Shown here: piece after piece, positions 1 through 7,980 of the stretch
Layout: each line of letters opens with the position of its first letter
Numbering within the stretch: the first letter of the stretch is position 1
The notes under the pieces: generated by a model
What the model saw: only the letters and a program-made list of their open reading frames with translations
The model's database searches: none
Told to the model about the DNA's origin: nothing
Origin: Elusimicrobiota bacterium
GTDB lineage: Bacteria; Elusimicrobiota; Elusimicrobia; FEN-1173
Assembly: GCA_016788905.1 (NCBI GenBank)
Contig: JAEURZ010000010.1
Location: forward strand, 36,081 to 100,080
Length of the DNA: 64,000 bases
Direction: 5' to 3'
Made by a program: the position numbers and the translations under genes

Positions 1-566
1 TGCAATTGACGACGGCTCTCCACGGAACCCCAGTAAATGGTCGCCCCAATGGACGTGCATCCCATGTCGAAGGCCTGCTTCACTTTCGTGAACATGGTTT
101 GGTCCGGGACCTGCGGGAGGGACATGAGTTCGTTGTGGTTGATTTTCAACATGAAGGGAATTTTGTGGGCAAACTTCCGAGCCACCGAACCCAAAACGCC
201 GTAAGTGGAAGCGACCGCGTTGCACCCCCCCTCCATGGCCAATTTCACAATGTTTTCCGGATCGAAATAGTCCGGGTTCGGCGCAAAGGACGCCCCGCCA
301 GAATGTTCAATCCCCTGGTCCACGGGAAGAATGGACACATAGCCCGTGCCTTTCATGCGACCGCTATCAATCAAATTCTGTAAGTTGCGAAGAACCGGGA
401 CTTTGCGATCGGAGTAGGCCCACACGCGATCCACATGGTCCGCCCCCGGCAAATGCAATCGGGAAGCGGGAACTTTCGCTTTATAGGTGAGAAGATTTTC
501 AGCGTCTTTGCCCAACAACTCGGCAACAGAGACTTTTTTTGCTGTGGATTCAGGAACGGTGCTCAT
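1..566 (-). CDS. fbaB: class I fructose-bisphosphate aldolase (FbaB/DhnA type), 3' end cut by window edge
   Basis: The first 188 codons are present; the rest lies beyond the left edge. The translation carries DhnA/FbaB-type stretches, including [13 protein letters not shown], an [10 protein letters not shown] segment and GATIYWGS near the cut, typical of archaeal-type class I aldolases. The enzyme cleaves fructose 1,6-bisphosphate to DHAP and glyceraldehyde 3-phosphate through a Schiff-base lysine, which would lie in the missing part or close to the edge. The ATG at 566 follows AGGAGG at good spacing. The ribosome-binding site overlaps the accA stop (13 nt between genes), so the two are probably co-transcribed. 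The family is clear; the active-site lysine cannot be checked here. Confidence 0.88.
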   Translation of the reverse strand, partial: MSTVPESTAKKVSVAELLGKDAENLLTYKAKVPASRLHLPGADHVDRVWAYSDRKVPVLRNLQNLIDSGRMKGTGYVSILPVDQGIEHSGGASFAPNPDYFDPENIVKLAMEGGCNAVASTYGVLGSVARKFAHKIPFMLKINHNELMSLPQVPDQTMFTKVKQAFDMGCTSIGATIYWGSVESRRQL

Positions 567-579
567 CGGTAGATCCTCC

Positions 580-1635
580 TCAAGTTTTAGAACGTTTTTT
601 TGGGGATGGGGATTTTTTGGTGCGAACAGGTGCCACTCGTGCCTTATCGGTCGTTGAAAATTGGCCAATGACACGAAATTTCTCGTAACGTTTGTTCAAC
701 AGATCCTTCGAAGGGATGGCGCGAACTTCAGCCAGGTGGCGTAGGAGAGTTCCCTTCACCGTGGCCATCACGACGTCCACATCGCGATGGGCCCCCCCCA
801 GAGGTTCGGGAATCATTTCATCAATCACCCCCAACTCTTTCAAATCAACAGCCGTAATTTTAAGGGCCCGAGCGGCTTCTTGAGCTTTTGACGCGTCATG
901 GTAAAGGATTGAAGCGCACCCTTCCGGAGAGATCACGGAATAGTAAGCGTTCTCCAACATTAAAATTCGGTCCGCGACTCCCAGCGCCAAAGCGCCGCCG
1001 GATCCCCCTTCGCCAATCACACAGGTGAGGATCGGGACATTAAATTGGGACATTTCACGTAAGTTTTCCGCAATAGCGGTGGCTTGCCCCCGTTCTTCAG
1101 CTCCAATTCCAGGGTAGGCCCCCGCGGTGTCGATAAAGGTCACAATAGGAACCCTGAACTTATCGGCCAGTTTCATCAAACGGAGCGCTTTCCGATATCC
1201 TTCCGGATGGGGCATCCCAAAGTTTCGCGCCATGGAGTCCTGAAGCGTTCGCCCTTTTTGGTGGCCCATGACAACAACAGGCCGCCCTTCCAAATAAGCC
1301 AACCCACCGACAATCGCTTTATCGTCAGAATAATGACGGTCGCCGTGCAACTCGATAAACCCTGTAAAAAGGTGTTCAATATAATCCAGAGTGTAGGGGC
1401 GGCGCGGATGGCGGGCCATCTGCACCCGTTGCCAAGGAAGAAGGGTCCCATAAACCTCACGACGGACCTCGTCCAAACGCTTAAGAAGGCGGTCCTTCTG
1501 GGCCGTTGAGTCAAGGGAGGGATCTTCAGAACCCGCCCTCTCTAATTCCCGAAGCTCTTCTTCCAGATCCAAAACGGGTTTTTCGAAATCAAACCCTTTA
1601 AAAGTTGTTGTGTGTTCGGCCAAGGCTGTTGTCAT
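580..1635 (-). CDS. accA: acetyl-CoA carboxylase carboxyltransferase subunit alpha
   Basis: This 351-residue protein is a full-length AccA, the alpha half of the carboxyltransferase that moves CO2 from biotin-BCCP to acetyl-CoA for fatty-acid synthesis in the cytoplasm. Visible family motifs are DTAGAYPG (about 169-176) and [11 protein letters not shown] (about 209-219), with the oxyanion-hole glycines of the crotonase-like fold, followed by the typical [13 protein letters not shown] stretch. The lysine-rich tail after residue 330 is a modest extension. The ATG directly abuts an AAGGAGG, an unusually short spacing; a second GGGAGG lies 12 nt upstream. The preceding gene ends 5 nt before the start, which suggests translational coupling. 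accD was not seen in the window. Confidence 0.96.
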   Translation of the reverse strand: MTTALAEHTTTFKGFDFEKPVLDLEEELRELERAGSEDPSLDSTAQKDRLLKRLDEVRREVYGTLLPWQRVQMARHPRRPYTLDYIEHLFTGFIELHGDRHYSDDKAIVGGLAYLEGRPVVVMGHQKGRTLQDSMARNFGMPHPEGYRKALRLMKLADKFRVPIVTFIDTAGAYPGIGAEERGQATAIAENLREMSQFNVPILTCVIGEGGSGGALALGVADRILMLENAYYSVISPEGCASILYHDASKAQEAARALKITAVDLKELGVIDEMIPEPLGGAHRDVDVVMATVKGTLLRHLAEVRAIPSKDLLNKRYEKFRVIGQFSTTDKARVAPVRTKKSPSPKKRSKT

Positions 1636-1640
1636 CCTCC

Positions 1641-2336
1641 TTAAAAACCTCCCGAATAAACCAAACGAACAATGCGTTCAGGCCGGCGGCGCGGCCCGCC
1701 TAAATCGCGACCGGCAAGCTCCACCGCAAAGCTGGGGGTCATCCACCACCCCAAACCCACGTTCAGCCGGCTGTCCCGCCCCACACGGATGTTGTCCCAC
1801 TCCGCATTCAAAGCCACCACATCACGGAACAAATAGCGGAAACCCATGAACCCATACACGTGATCTTCGGTGAAATCATACACATTTATGCCCCCATGAA
1901 GGCTTAAATCTGGAACAATGATTTCTCCGCTCCCCACCAAAAACAGCCCTTTTTCCCGCTGGGCGTATTTGTCGGTGGATTTATTAAAGAAGAGCCCCTG
2001 CCCATCATACCCCAAAGCCAGGGCCGGCAAATTTCTCTGTCCATCGAAAAAACGGAACCGAACATTCAGGGTGGGTTTATGCAAATCCACCGATTCGTTC
2101 CCGACGAACCCATCGGCGTCCAACCCGAACCCCACGTTCAATCGTGGGAAAACACCGAAATGGGTTTTGACCAACACCCCGCCTTCGGAATAGAATCGGT
2201 AAGAAGAATCAAATCCATAGCGATCAAGGACTTCCGCGGTGGGCACGTCAATGACCTCCATCAGGGGAGCCCCCGCCTGGGCGTTAAAAACTCCCAACAG
2301 GAGAAGCAACAGGAATAAAGATGCAATTTTTTTCAT
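1641..2336 (-). CDS. putative outer-membrane beta-barrel protein with signal peptide
   Basis: The 231-residue product starts MKKIASLFLLLLLLGVF and has a signal peptide ending near NAQA. The rest is an alternation of short beta-strand-like segments with aromatic ends (LNVGFGLDADGF, LNVRFRFF, YGFMGFRYLF, LNVGLGWWM) and a C-terminal strand ending in Phe, all typical of a small outer-membrane barrel. I favour the ATG at 2336, which has TGAGGAAAAC upstream, over the longer reading from 2363. Its stop codon is part of the Shine-Dalgarno region of accA. I do not recognise a named family; a YjbH-like or generic barrel fold is possible. The link to accA may be only transcriptional. Confidence 0.7.
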   Translation of the reverse strand: MKKIASLFLLLLLLGVFNAQAGAPLMEVIDVPTAEVLDRYGFDSSYRFYSEGGVLVKTHFGVFPRLNVGFGLDADGFVGNESVDLHKPTLNVRFRFFDGQRNLPALALGYDGQGLFFNKSTDKYAQREKGLFLVGSGEIIVPDLSLHGGINVYDFTEDHVYGFMGFRYLFRDVVALNAEWDNIRVGRDSRLNVGLGWWMTPSFAVELAGRDLGGPRRRPERIVRLVYSGGF

Positions 2337-2408
2337 TGTTTTCCTCACGATGATTCGGCTCATTTTATCACATCCCCCCGGGTTGTCAATGCGACGGAGA
2401 CGTTTCCC

Positions 2409-4205
2409 CTATTGGTCTTGGCTGAGCGCGGTCTGAATCTCTGCCAATTCCGTTTGACACTTCTTTAAAGCCAAATCCAACTCCGTCAGCTTTTGGTAGT
2501 CGCTTTGAATGAAGACGGAACTCATTTGGTGGTTGAGGTCCTCTATTTCTTCTTCAACCTCTCGGAGACGGGCGTTCCGTTTCTTTCGCCGTTTGGAACG
2601 AGCCTTTTCGGCTTCCCGAATATTTTTCAAATCGTCGGAAGACGACTTCACCCAGGTCGGTGTGCCCAAGGTCTTACCGGACACCACGGCTTTTTTTACC
2701 CCATCATCCCCCGCCGAGAGTCGGGCCGACAACCGGAGGAAATCGTCATGGTTCCCCGTATACAGTTTGACCCGGCCCTGATCCACATGGGCCACATGGT
2801 TGGCCAAGGCGTTCACGAAATAGAGATCGTGACTGATAAAACAAATCGAGCCCTCGAAATTGTGAAGGGCGTCCACCAGCGCGTCCACGCTCGCCATGTC
2901 CAGGTGGGTGGTGGGTTCATCCAGGAGGAGAAGATTGGGCGGATCCAAAAGAAGTCGGGCGAGGGCCAGACGACTTTTTTCTCCTCCGCTCAAAACGTCC
3001 ACCGTTTTAAACACCGCGTTGTCTCGAAAGAGAAAAGTCCCTAACACCGTTCGAACCAGGAGGTCCGGGTTCATCCGTTTCGTTGCCATGGCTTCCTGAA
3101 GGACCGTCCTCCCCGAAGTGAGGGTTTCCCACCGATGTTGAGAAAAGTAGCCCGACTCCACGTTTAACCCAAGCGTTCGCTCTCCCCGATCGAAAGGAAG
3201 TACCCCCGCCAACATTTTAAGCAGGGTCGACTTTCCCGCACCGTTCGGCCCCACAAACGCCACTTTCTGGCCTCGTTCCAGTTCGAAATCCACGTTCTCG
3301 TAAACTTTCACATCCCCGTAGGATTTGGCCACCCCTTTCAATGACATCATTTTGACCCCGGTTTTACTTGGTTGCGGGAAATGAATTTTAATCTTTTTAA
3401 TTTCGGGGGGGATTTTGATCCGTTCCATTTTATCAAGCATCTTGATCCGACTTTGAACCTGGGGAGCCTTGGACGCCTGGGCCCGAAACCGGTTAATGAA
3501 TTCCTGGGCGTCCTCGATATCTTTTTGTTGTTTTTTGTAGGCCGCCACCAACTGATCTTGCTCCATTTGTCGCAGGGAAAGGAATTTCTCAAAGTCCCCC
3601 ACATAGCGGAAAATCTTTTGATCCCGCAGGTCCAAGATGCCCTGAGCGACCGCGTTCACAAAAGAACGATCGTGGGAAATCAAAAGGATAGAGCTTTTGG
3701 AGCGTTGGAGGTAATCCTGAAACCAAAAGAGGGACTCCAAATCCAAATGGTTCGTGGGTTCGTCCAAAAGCAGGAGATCCGGCTCTTGCAAGAGAAGTCG
3801 CGCGATGGCGACCCGCATGCGCCACCCCCCCGACATGGTCGAAGCCAGCCGATCAAAATCCGTCACACGGAACCCCAGTCCCATCAAAATTTTCTTGGCT
3901 TCGGCGGTTCGCCGTTCCGGTGTCACCTCCGCGGAATGATCCCCCGTGAGCGTCTCTTCTAAAACGGATCCCTCCCCTAAATCCGCGGTTTCCTGGGGTA
4001 AATACCCGATCCGCACCCCACGGGGGAAAGTGATGGTCCCTTCGTCCGGAAGGTCGAGCCCACGAAGAATTTTAAATAGTGTGGATTTCCCAGCGCCATT
4101 GGGCCCCATCAGAGCAAAACGATCCCCGGCATTCAGCTGAAGAGACACCCCTTCAAAAATAACCTGTTGGCCAAATGCCTTGTGTAAGTTCTGTACGGTA
4201 AGCAA
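2409..4205 (-). CDS. ABC-F family ATPase (Uup/EttA-like ribosome-associated factor)
   Basis: This 598-residue protein has two ABC ATPase domains and no membrane segments, the ABC-F layout. Walker A motifs GPNGAGKST occur near residues 34-41 and 319-326. The first signature SGGWRMR is near 125-131 and Walker B LLLLDEPTNHLD near 144-155; the second half has LSGGEKSRLALARLLL and LLLLDEPTTHLD. A charged linker (about 205-280, the P-site tRNA interaction motif in the family) joins the halves. A C-terminal coiled coil of about 65 residues resembles that of Uup/YdiF members. ABC-F proteins act on translating ribosomes; the exact subfamily cannot be fixed by eye. The start is a TTG preceded by AAGGGG with good spacing. 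Confidence 0.92.
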   Translation of the reverse strand: MLTVQNLHKAFGQQVIFEGVSLQLNAGDRFALMGPNGAGKSTLFKILRGLDLPDEGTITFPRGVRIGYLPQETADLGEGSVLEETLTGDHSAEVTPERRTAEAKKILMGLGFRVTDFDRLASTMSGGWRMRVAIARLLLQEPDLLLLDEPTNHLDLESLFWFQDYLQRSKSSILLISHDRSFVNAVAQGILDLRDQKIFRYVGDFEKFLSLRQMEQDQLVAAYKKQQKDIEDAQEFINRFRAQASKAPQVQSRIKMLDKMERIKIPPEIKKIKIHFPQPSKTGVKMMSLKGVAKSYGDVKVYENVDFELERGQKVAFVGPNGAGKSTLLKMLAGVLPFDRGERTLGLNVESGYFSQHRWETLTSGRTVLQEAMATKRMNPDLLVRTVLGTFLFRDNAVFKTVDVLSGGEKSRLALARLLLDPPNLLLLDEPTTHLDMASVDALVDALHNFEGSICFISHDLYFVNALANHVAHVDQGRVKLYTGNHDDFLRLSARLSAGDDGVKKAVVSGKTLGTPTWVKSSSDDLKNIREAEKARSKRRKKRNARLREVEEEIEDLNHQMSSVFIQSDYQKLTELDLALKKCQTELAEIQTALSQDQ

Positions 4206-4249
4206 ATTATTCCCCTTGAAATAAATCGATTTAACCCTTATAAATCATC

Positions 4250-4723
4250 ATGTCGATTATCGAACGGTTTTTGGAAGACCACCGATTTTTTCGTCAACAC
4301 ATGGAAGAGGCCCGAAAAACAGCTGAAAGGCTTCCCGCGGGCGCGCCTCCTCCCATCCTTTCCGATGTCGATCGGGAGTTCACCCAACGACTTCGACGCC
4401 ACGCCCGGATGGAGGCAGAATTACTCTTTCCTTGCCTTCAGCGAGCCTCCCCGGAAGACGTCCGGCACGAAACGGTCAAAAAATATCTTGACCATGGAAC
4501 AGACGAACACGCCTCCGTCGCCAAACGCCACGCCACGCTCACCGAGACAGTTAATCCGTCGTCTCACCTACGAGAGGAATGGCGATCCGCCCTGCACCAT
4601 TTCGCGGAGGGATTGGAACGTCACATGGAAATGGAAGAACGGGAAATCTTTCCAGACGCCGCAAGACTGTTGACTCCCGAAATCCTTGCCGAACTCAATA
4701 AAAAAGCCGATCTCATTCCTTAA
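4250..4723 (+). CDS. hemerythrin-like domain protein (HHE cation-binding)
   Basis: This 157-residue soluble protein has the four-helix hemerythrin/HHE pattern. Metal-ligand candidates are His11, the HARME set (His51, Glu55), His82/His87 and the HHFAEGLERHMEMEE region (His116/117, His125, Glu129). Such proteins hold a di-iron centre and bind or sense oxygen, or protect against NO and oxidative damage; which applies here cannot be told. It is a plus-strand gene in a mostly minus-strand area, divergent from the ABC-F gene with a gap of 44 bp. No strong Shine-Dalgarno sequence is visible before ATG 4250; an A/T-rich TATAAA lies just upstream. Confidence 0.85.
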   Translation: MSIIERFLEDHRFFRQHMEEARKTAERLPAGAPPPILSDVDREFTQRLRRHARMEAELLFPCLQRASPEDVRHETVKKYLDHGTDEHASVAKRHATLTETVNPSSHLREEWRSALHHFAEGLERHMEMEEREIFPDAARLLTPEILAELNKKADLIP

Positions 4724-4728
4724 AACCA

Positions 4729-4768
4729 CAAATGGTCGGGGTGACTGGACTTGAACCAGCGGCCTCCT
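4729..4768 (-). repeat. tRNA-Pro 3'-half fragment (exact copy)
   Basis: This 40-bp segment is identical to 4930-4969. It holds the last 36 nt of tRNA-Pro (T arm, 3' acceptor strand, discriminator and encoded CCA) and stops inside the 3' side of the anticodon arm. With the 5'-half copy at 5141-5178 it makes an outer, interrupted tRNA-Pro around the intact gene. Confidence 0.9.
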
Positions 4769-4929
4769 CCCCTTCGGGGCCAGTCCGGCTGAAGCCGGGC
4801 GCGCCAAACGTGTGCCCCATGGCACACGGCGCCCCACGCAGGCGACCGCGCTAGCGGAAGTGGCTCGCGGGAGAGCCCGACCGCGCTAGCGGAAGTGCCT
4901 CACGGGAGAGGCCGACTTCTTACTTCAAC
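4769..4929. other. hairpin-rich insert A next to tRNA-Pro
   Basis: This 161-bp GC-rich stretch between the tRNA-Pro 3' fragment and the intact gene is a chain of small hairpins: CCCC/GGGG at 4769-4779, CCGGCT/AGCCGG at 4785-4798 and GTGTGCC/GGCACAC at 4810-4827. A 35-bp imperfect tandem repeat follows (4843-4877, 4878-4912), each unit carrying a CCGC-GCTA-GCGG palindrome. I see no coding potential. The origin is unknown. Confidence 0.7.
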
Positions 4930-4933
4930 CAAA

Positions 4934-5010
4934 TGGTCGGGGTGACTGGACTTGAACCAGCGGCCTCCTGCTCCCAAAGCAGGCGCTCTAGCCAACTGAG
5001 CTACACCCCG
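4934..5010 (-). tRNA. tRNA-Pro (anticodon UGG)
   Basis: The minus-strand sequence folds into a full cloverleaf: acceptor stem CGGGGTG/CACCCCG, D arm GCTCAGTTGGCTAGAGC, anticodon stem CCTGC/GCAGG with loop TTTGGGA (anticodon TGG), T loop GGTTCAAGTCC, discriminator A and an encoded CCA at 4934-4936. It is the only intact copy here, flanked by two half-copies. No clear promoter lies directly upstream. The nearest good promoter on this strand is at 5320-5348, beyond the 5'-half copy. Confidence 0.96.
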
Positions 5011-5071
5011 TCTTTCTTGTTCTTTCCGCCTTCTTAAAATTTGTCGCAGGAGGCCGGCCTCCTCCTTCCCC

Positions 5072-5140
5072 TCGCCTAGCGGCGAGACTCAGGCCAGGGT
5101 GCTAGCGCACCCGTGAACAGTGCCTAAGGGCACTCTTCAC
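5072..5140. other. hairpin-rich insert B next to tRNA-Pro
   Basis: This 69-bp insert separates the upstream flank of the intact tRNA-Pro from the 5'-half copy. It consists of three short palindromes with a CTA-containing apex: TCGCCTAGCGGCGA, GGGTGCTAGCGCACCC and AGTGCCTAAGGGCACT. No ORF or promoter is apparent. Confidence 0.65.
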
Positions 5141-5239
5141 CCCAAAGCAGGCGCTCTAGCCAACTGAGCTACACCCCGTCTTTCTTGTTCTTTCCGCCTT
5201 CTTAAAATTTGTCGCAGGAGGCCGGCCTCCTCCTTCCCC
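5141..5239 (-). repeat. tRNA-Pro 5'-half plus upstream flank, 99-bp direct repeat of 4973-5071
   Basis: The 99 bp are identical to 4973-5071 at an offset of 168. They contain the first 38 nt of tRNA-Pro (5141-5178, ending in the anticodon loop at TTTGGG) and 61 bp of upstream flank, including the perfect 14-bp palindrome GGAGGCCGGCCTCC. The break lies 3 nt from that of the 3'-half copy. Confidence 0.9.
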
Positions 5240-5253
5240 GGGTTCAAGGGGGT

Positions 5254-5296
5254 TCCCTCTCTCGCTTGCGGGAGAGGGGGAGGGAGAGGGGATTTC
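5254..5296. repeat. REP-like palindromic repeat, copy 1
   Basis: A short palindrome (CTCTCGCTTGCGGGAGAG) is followed by a GGGGAGGGAGAGGGGATT tail. The 43-bp unit matches 17962-18004 in the same orientation with two substitutions, one of which completes the second copy's stem. It resembles REP-type intergenic repeats of other bacteria. It lies between the promoter at 5320-5348 and the tRNA-Pro locus. Confidence 0.75.
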
Positions 5297-5319
5297 CATT
5301 CGTTTCTTTTCCGTCGATG

Positions 5320-5348
5320 ATTATACTTGACGAACGCTAATTGGTCAA
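5320..5348 (-). promoter_or_regulatory. sigma70-type promoter reading toward the tRNA-Pro locus
   Basis: On the minus strand TTGACC (5343-5348), a 17-bp spacer and TATAAT (5320-5325) give a near-consensus promoter. It lies upstream of the REP copy and the tRNA-Pro 5'-half repeat, so it is probably the original tRNA-Pro promoter. The rest of 5297-5396 shows nothing else I can name. Confidence 0.7.
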
Positions 5349-5396
5349 ACGAAACCGATCCCTTCAGAGGGTTAGACCACGAAAGAAGACAACGGG

Positions 5397-7349
5397 TTAG
5401 TTCATTCGGCCGTTTTTAAGCCGAAGACGTCGCTGATCGTACAACTCATAGGCCGTCTGATACAGGGCGGCTCCATCGTTAACAAGATCATCATCCCCGG
5501 AATCGGGTTCAGCCAAATGGAACCGAAATTCCTGCCGATCGTAGAGATAAACCGTGGCCGATTTGTCCGGTCGATAGACCGCCAGACGGTCACCCCGGAG
5601 GAACCCCACATCCCGATCATGCTGAAGAAGAGCGTACCCCTCCCCGGAAGGAACGTCAAACAGATCTCTCCCAAAAAACACGGATTGGATCGTCCAATCG
5701 GTCAACCCCACCAGGGTGGGAGCCACATCCATGGAGGAAGCCAGCGTGTCCACCCGCCCGGGCTTAACAAGGAACGGAGCATAAATCAGGAAAGGGACCT
5801 CATAGGAGTGAATGGGGATAAAGTCCGCCCCGTAGACCCGGGCGCCATGGTCGCCAATAACCACAAAAATCGTGTTCTTAAAAAAACCTTTTGATTGAGC
5901 GGCGTCAAAAAATTGGCCGAGAGCCCAATCCGCGTATTTAACAGCGTGCTCACGTTTCCGCCTAAGGGGATCCAAATCAATTCGGCCCGCTGGATAGGTG
6001 TAGGGCTTATGATTTGAAACGGTCAAGACCATCGACAAAAAGGGCTTCCCCTGGGAATGGAATTGTTCAAATTCTTCCAAACCGCGTTGAAAAATATCCT
6101 CGTCCGAGACGCCCCAGGCGGTAGTAAATACGGGTGCCTTAAAATCTTTTTGTTCGATAAATCGATCAAACCCGTTGGCCCGCATGAACGACCCCATCCC
6201 GTCAAATATTCCCCGGCCCCCATAGACAAAAAGGGTTTCATAGCCCCGCGCCTTGACCACGTCGGCCAGAGTAAAAACATTTTCAGATTTGGACCGCTTT
6301 AAAATAGAAACCCCGGGAATCGGGGGAAACCCGCACAAAATGGCTTCCAACCCCCGAACGGTCCGGGACCCGGTGGCGTAAAACCGGGTAAAAAGGAGCC
6401 CTTCCTTTGAGAGCCGATCAAAAGAGGGTGTGATTCCATCCGAACGCCCCCCCAAAACCCCCGTAAAACTCGCCCCAAAACTTTCCTCCACAATGATCAC
6501 AAAGTTGGGTCGGGAAATCGTTCCGTCTTCGTGAAGAGATCTCTCCAGGGGGTTCGGTGCCCCCTCCAACGGAGGGCCTTCTTCCGATTCGGCCAACAAC
6601 CTTTTTGTCCGGCGAAGAGCTTCCCCCTTATCCAATGTTTTGTAGAAAGCGTCGTAATTCAAATCGTTCGTCAATAGAGCTTGAAAAAAGGTAAGGACGC
6701 CATTGGACGCCACTTCATTTTGAACACGGTTCTGGCTGACGGACAGGGAGGAGAGGGGTGTGGTCAACCAGAGGATGACCAAGAGGACCCCGTGAAGGAT
6801 CAATAGCTTTGCCGTCCACCCCGCCGATTGACGGAGCCCGCACTCCAAAGAGCGATGGGTGAAGAAGAAGATCACACCAGCCAAAAACCCCACCCCAACC
6901 AAAATCCAGAGAACGGGATAGGATTGCCAAATATTACCGGCCACTTCGGTGGGAAACAGCAAATAATCGACGGCAATATAGTTAAAGCGGGCGTTAAATT
7001 CATCAAAAAAAGCGACTTCCGTGGTTCCGATAAAGAGGAAAAGGAAGAGGCCCAGGAAGAAAGCCGCACGAAGGAGAGACACCCCCACCCGCCCCTGCCA
7101 CAACCGCGCGGGCAGAACACCCAGGCCGAGAGCCACTGGAAAAGAGAGCAAAAGCGCCGCCAGAAGATCCAACCGAATGCCCACCCATAGGGTCCGAGCC
7201 CAGACAAAGAACCCGGTTTCGAGCATCCCGTGAACCCAGACAGCCAAAACCAGTCGAAGGAGGAAAAAACCCAAAAGGAAAATGCCAGAAAGAATGAAAC
7301 CAGGGCCCAGAAGGTTTCTCCGGTCCTGATCGTCACGTGTGTTCTTCAT
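5397..7349 (-). CDS. LTA synthase-type sulfatase-fold membrane protein
   Basis: This 650-residue protein has an N-terminal membrane part with about five hydrophobic segments within residues 12-190, then an extracytoplasmic sulfatase-fold domain (about 280-610). The domain has IIVEESFGAS (metal-binding Glu), GSRTVRGLEA with the Thr expected as nucleophile, and VIGDHGARVYG (metal-binding Asp/His). The family transfers phosphoglycerol or phosphoethanolamine groups from lipids (LtaS, MdoB/OpgB, EptA relatives). In a Gram-negative cell, modification of periplasmic glucans or envelope polysaccharide is likelier than lipoteichoic acid synthesis. A TATAAT ends 7 nt before the ATG and no Shine-Dalgarno is visible, so a leaderless mRNA is possible. 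Confidence 0.87.
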   Translation of the reverse strand: MKNTRDDQDRRNLLGPGFILSGIFLLGFFLLRLVLAVWVHGMLETGFFVWARTLWVGIRLDLLAALLLSFPVALGLGVLPARLWQGRVGVSLLRAAFFLGLFLFLFIGTTEVAFFDEFNARFNYIAVDYLLFPTEVAGNIWQSYPVLWILVGVGFLAGVIFFFTHRSLECGLRQSAGWTAKLLILHGVLLVILWLTTPLSSLSVSQNRVQNEVASNGVLTFFQALLTNDLNYDAFYKTLDKGEALRRTKRLLAESEEGPPLEGAPNPLERSLHEDGTISRPNFVIIVEESFGASFTGVLGGRSDGITPSFDRLSKEGLLFTRFYATGSRTVRGLEAILCGFPPIPGVSILKRSKSENVFTLADVVKARGYETLFVYGGRGIFDGMGSFMRANGFDRFIEQKDFKAPVFTTAWGVSDEDIFQRGLEEFEQFHSQGKPFLSMVLTVSNHKPYTYPAGRIDLDPLRRKREHAVKYADWALGQFFDAAQSKGFFKNTIFVVIGDHGARVYGADFIPIHSYEVPFLIYAPFLVKPGRVDTLASSMDVAPTLVGLTDWTIQSVFFGRDLFDVPSGEGYALLQHDRDVGFLRGDRLAVYRPDKSATVYLYDRQEFRFHLAEPDSGDDDLVNDGAALYQTAYELYDQRRLRLKNGRMN

Positions 7350-7425
7350 GAATCGATTATACGCTTTTCAAACGAGGACCGCCCCGGCCGCATCCGGAAA
7401 CGGGTGGTGCCACGGGAAAGATTTG

Positions 7426-7971
7426 TTACTTTGAGGCAGGGGCCCGGCGCCAGGACATCTCGATCTGGACGGGGACCTCCCGTTTGATGGCCATCCCCAA
7501 CAGGGAAGGGGCGGGAATTTTAAAATCGTCAATATTTAAGGGGACCACCCCCGTGAACCGGAGGAGATCTCCCGAACGGTCGATAACGGCGAAAGGAACC
7601 GCCGCGTAAGTTGCTTTATGTCCGGAAAATTCGATGACCAAATCCGCTAAAAAAGGAGAGGTGTCCGGCACCTTCGGCAATGCAACCGACACCGTCACCA
7701 TGGGAAAAGAAGCCCCCCGGGTGGTTTCCATCATGTGCAGGTCCCGATTCGTATCACCCGAAAGGAAACTGGCCACCGGAGCGGCCACGAGGAAACGACA
7801 CCCCTCCTCCTGACAAATCCCTTTCCCACGGGCCACCGTGCTGGTTCCCTCCACCGTATGGAGTGTGTGTTTCACGTGGTAGGTTAGGGAAGATGTTTCC
7901 AACCCCCAGTTTTCCGCCCGAACGGTCAGAACCGTGCCCATCACCAGAAGACAAGAGAGAATTTTTTTCAT
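7426..7971 (-). CDS. YceI-like periplasmic protein
   Basis: The 181-residue product has a signal peptide (MKKILSCLLVMGTVLTVRA) and the lipocalin-like pattern of the YceI family: TSSLTYHVKHTLHTVEGTS near the start, conserved strands through the middle and LNIDDFKIPAPSLLGMAIK near the end. YceI proteins bind isoprenoid-type lipids or quinones in the periplasm. The gene lies 9 nt downstream of a small four-helix membrane protein gene, as E. coli yceI lies beside the cytochrome b561 gene yceJ. An AGGAGCC precedes the ATG. The family is likely but was judged by eye. Confidence 0.7.
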   Translation of the reverse strand: MKKILSCLLVMGTVLTVRAENWGLETSSLTYHVKHTLHTVEGTSTVARGKGICQEEGCRFLVAAPVASFLSGDTNRDLHMMETTRGASFPMVTVSVALPKVPDTSPFLADLVIEFSGHKATYAAVPFAVIDRSGDLLRFTGVVPLNIDDFKIPAPSLLGMAIKREVPVQIEMSWRRAPASK

Positions 7972-7980
7972 GGAAGGCTC

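Noticed and set aside
4769..5140. CRISPR array
   Set aside because: Repeats are few, of unequal length and mostly palindromic, with no regular spacers and no cas genes nearby. No CRISPR array was seen elsewhere in the window.
4729..5239. Group I intron in tRNA-Pro
   Set aside because: The inserted region contains a second whole tRNA gene and lacks recognisable intron core pairings, and 3 nt of the tRNA are missing between the outer halves.
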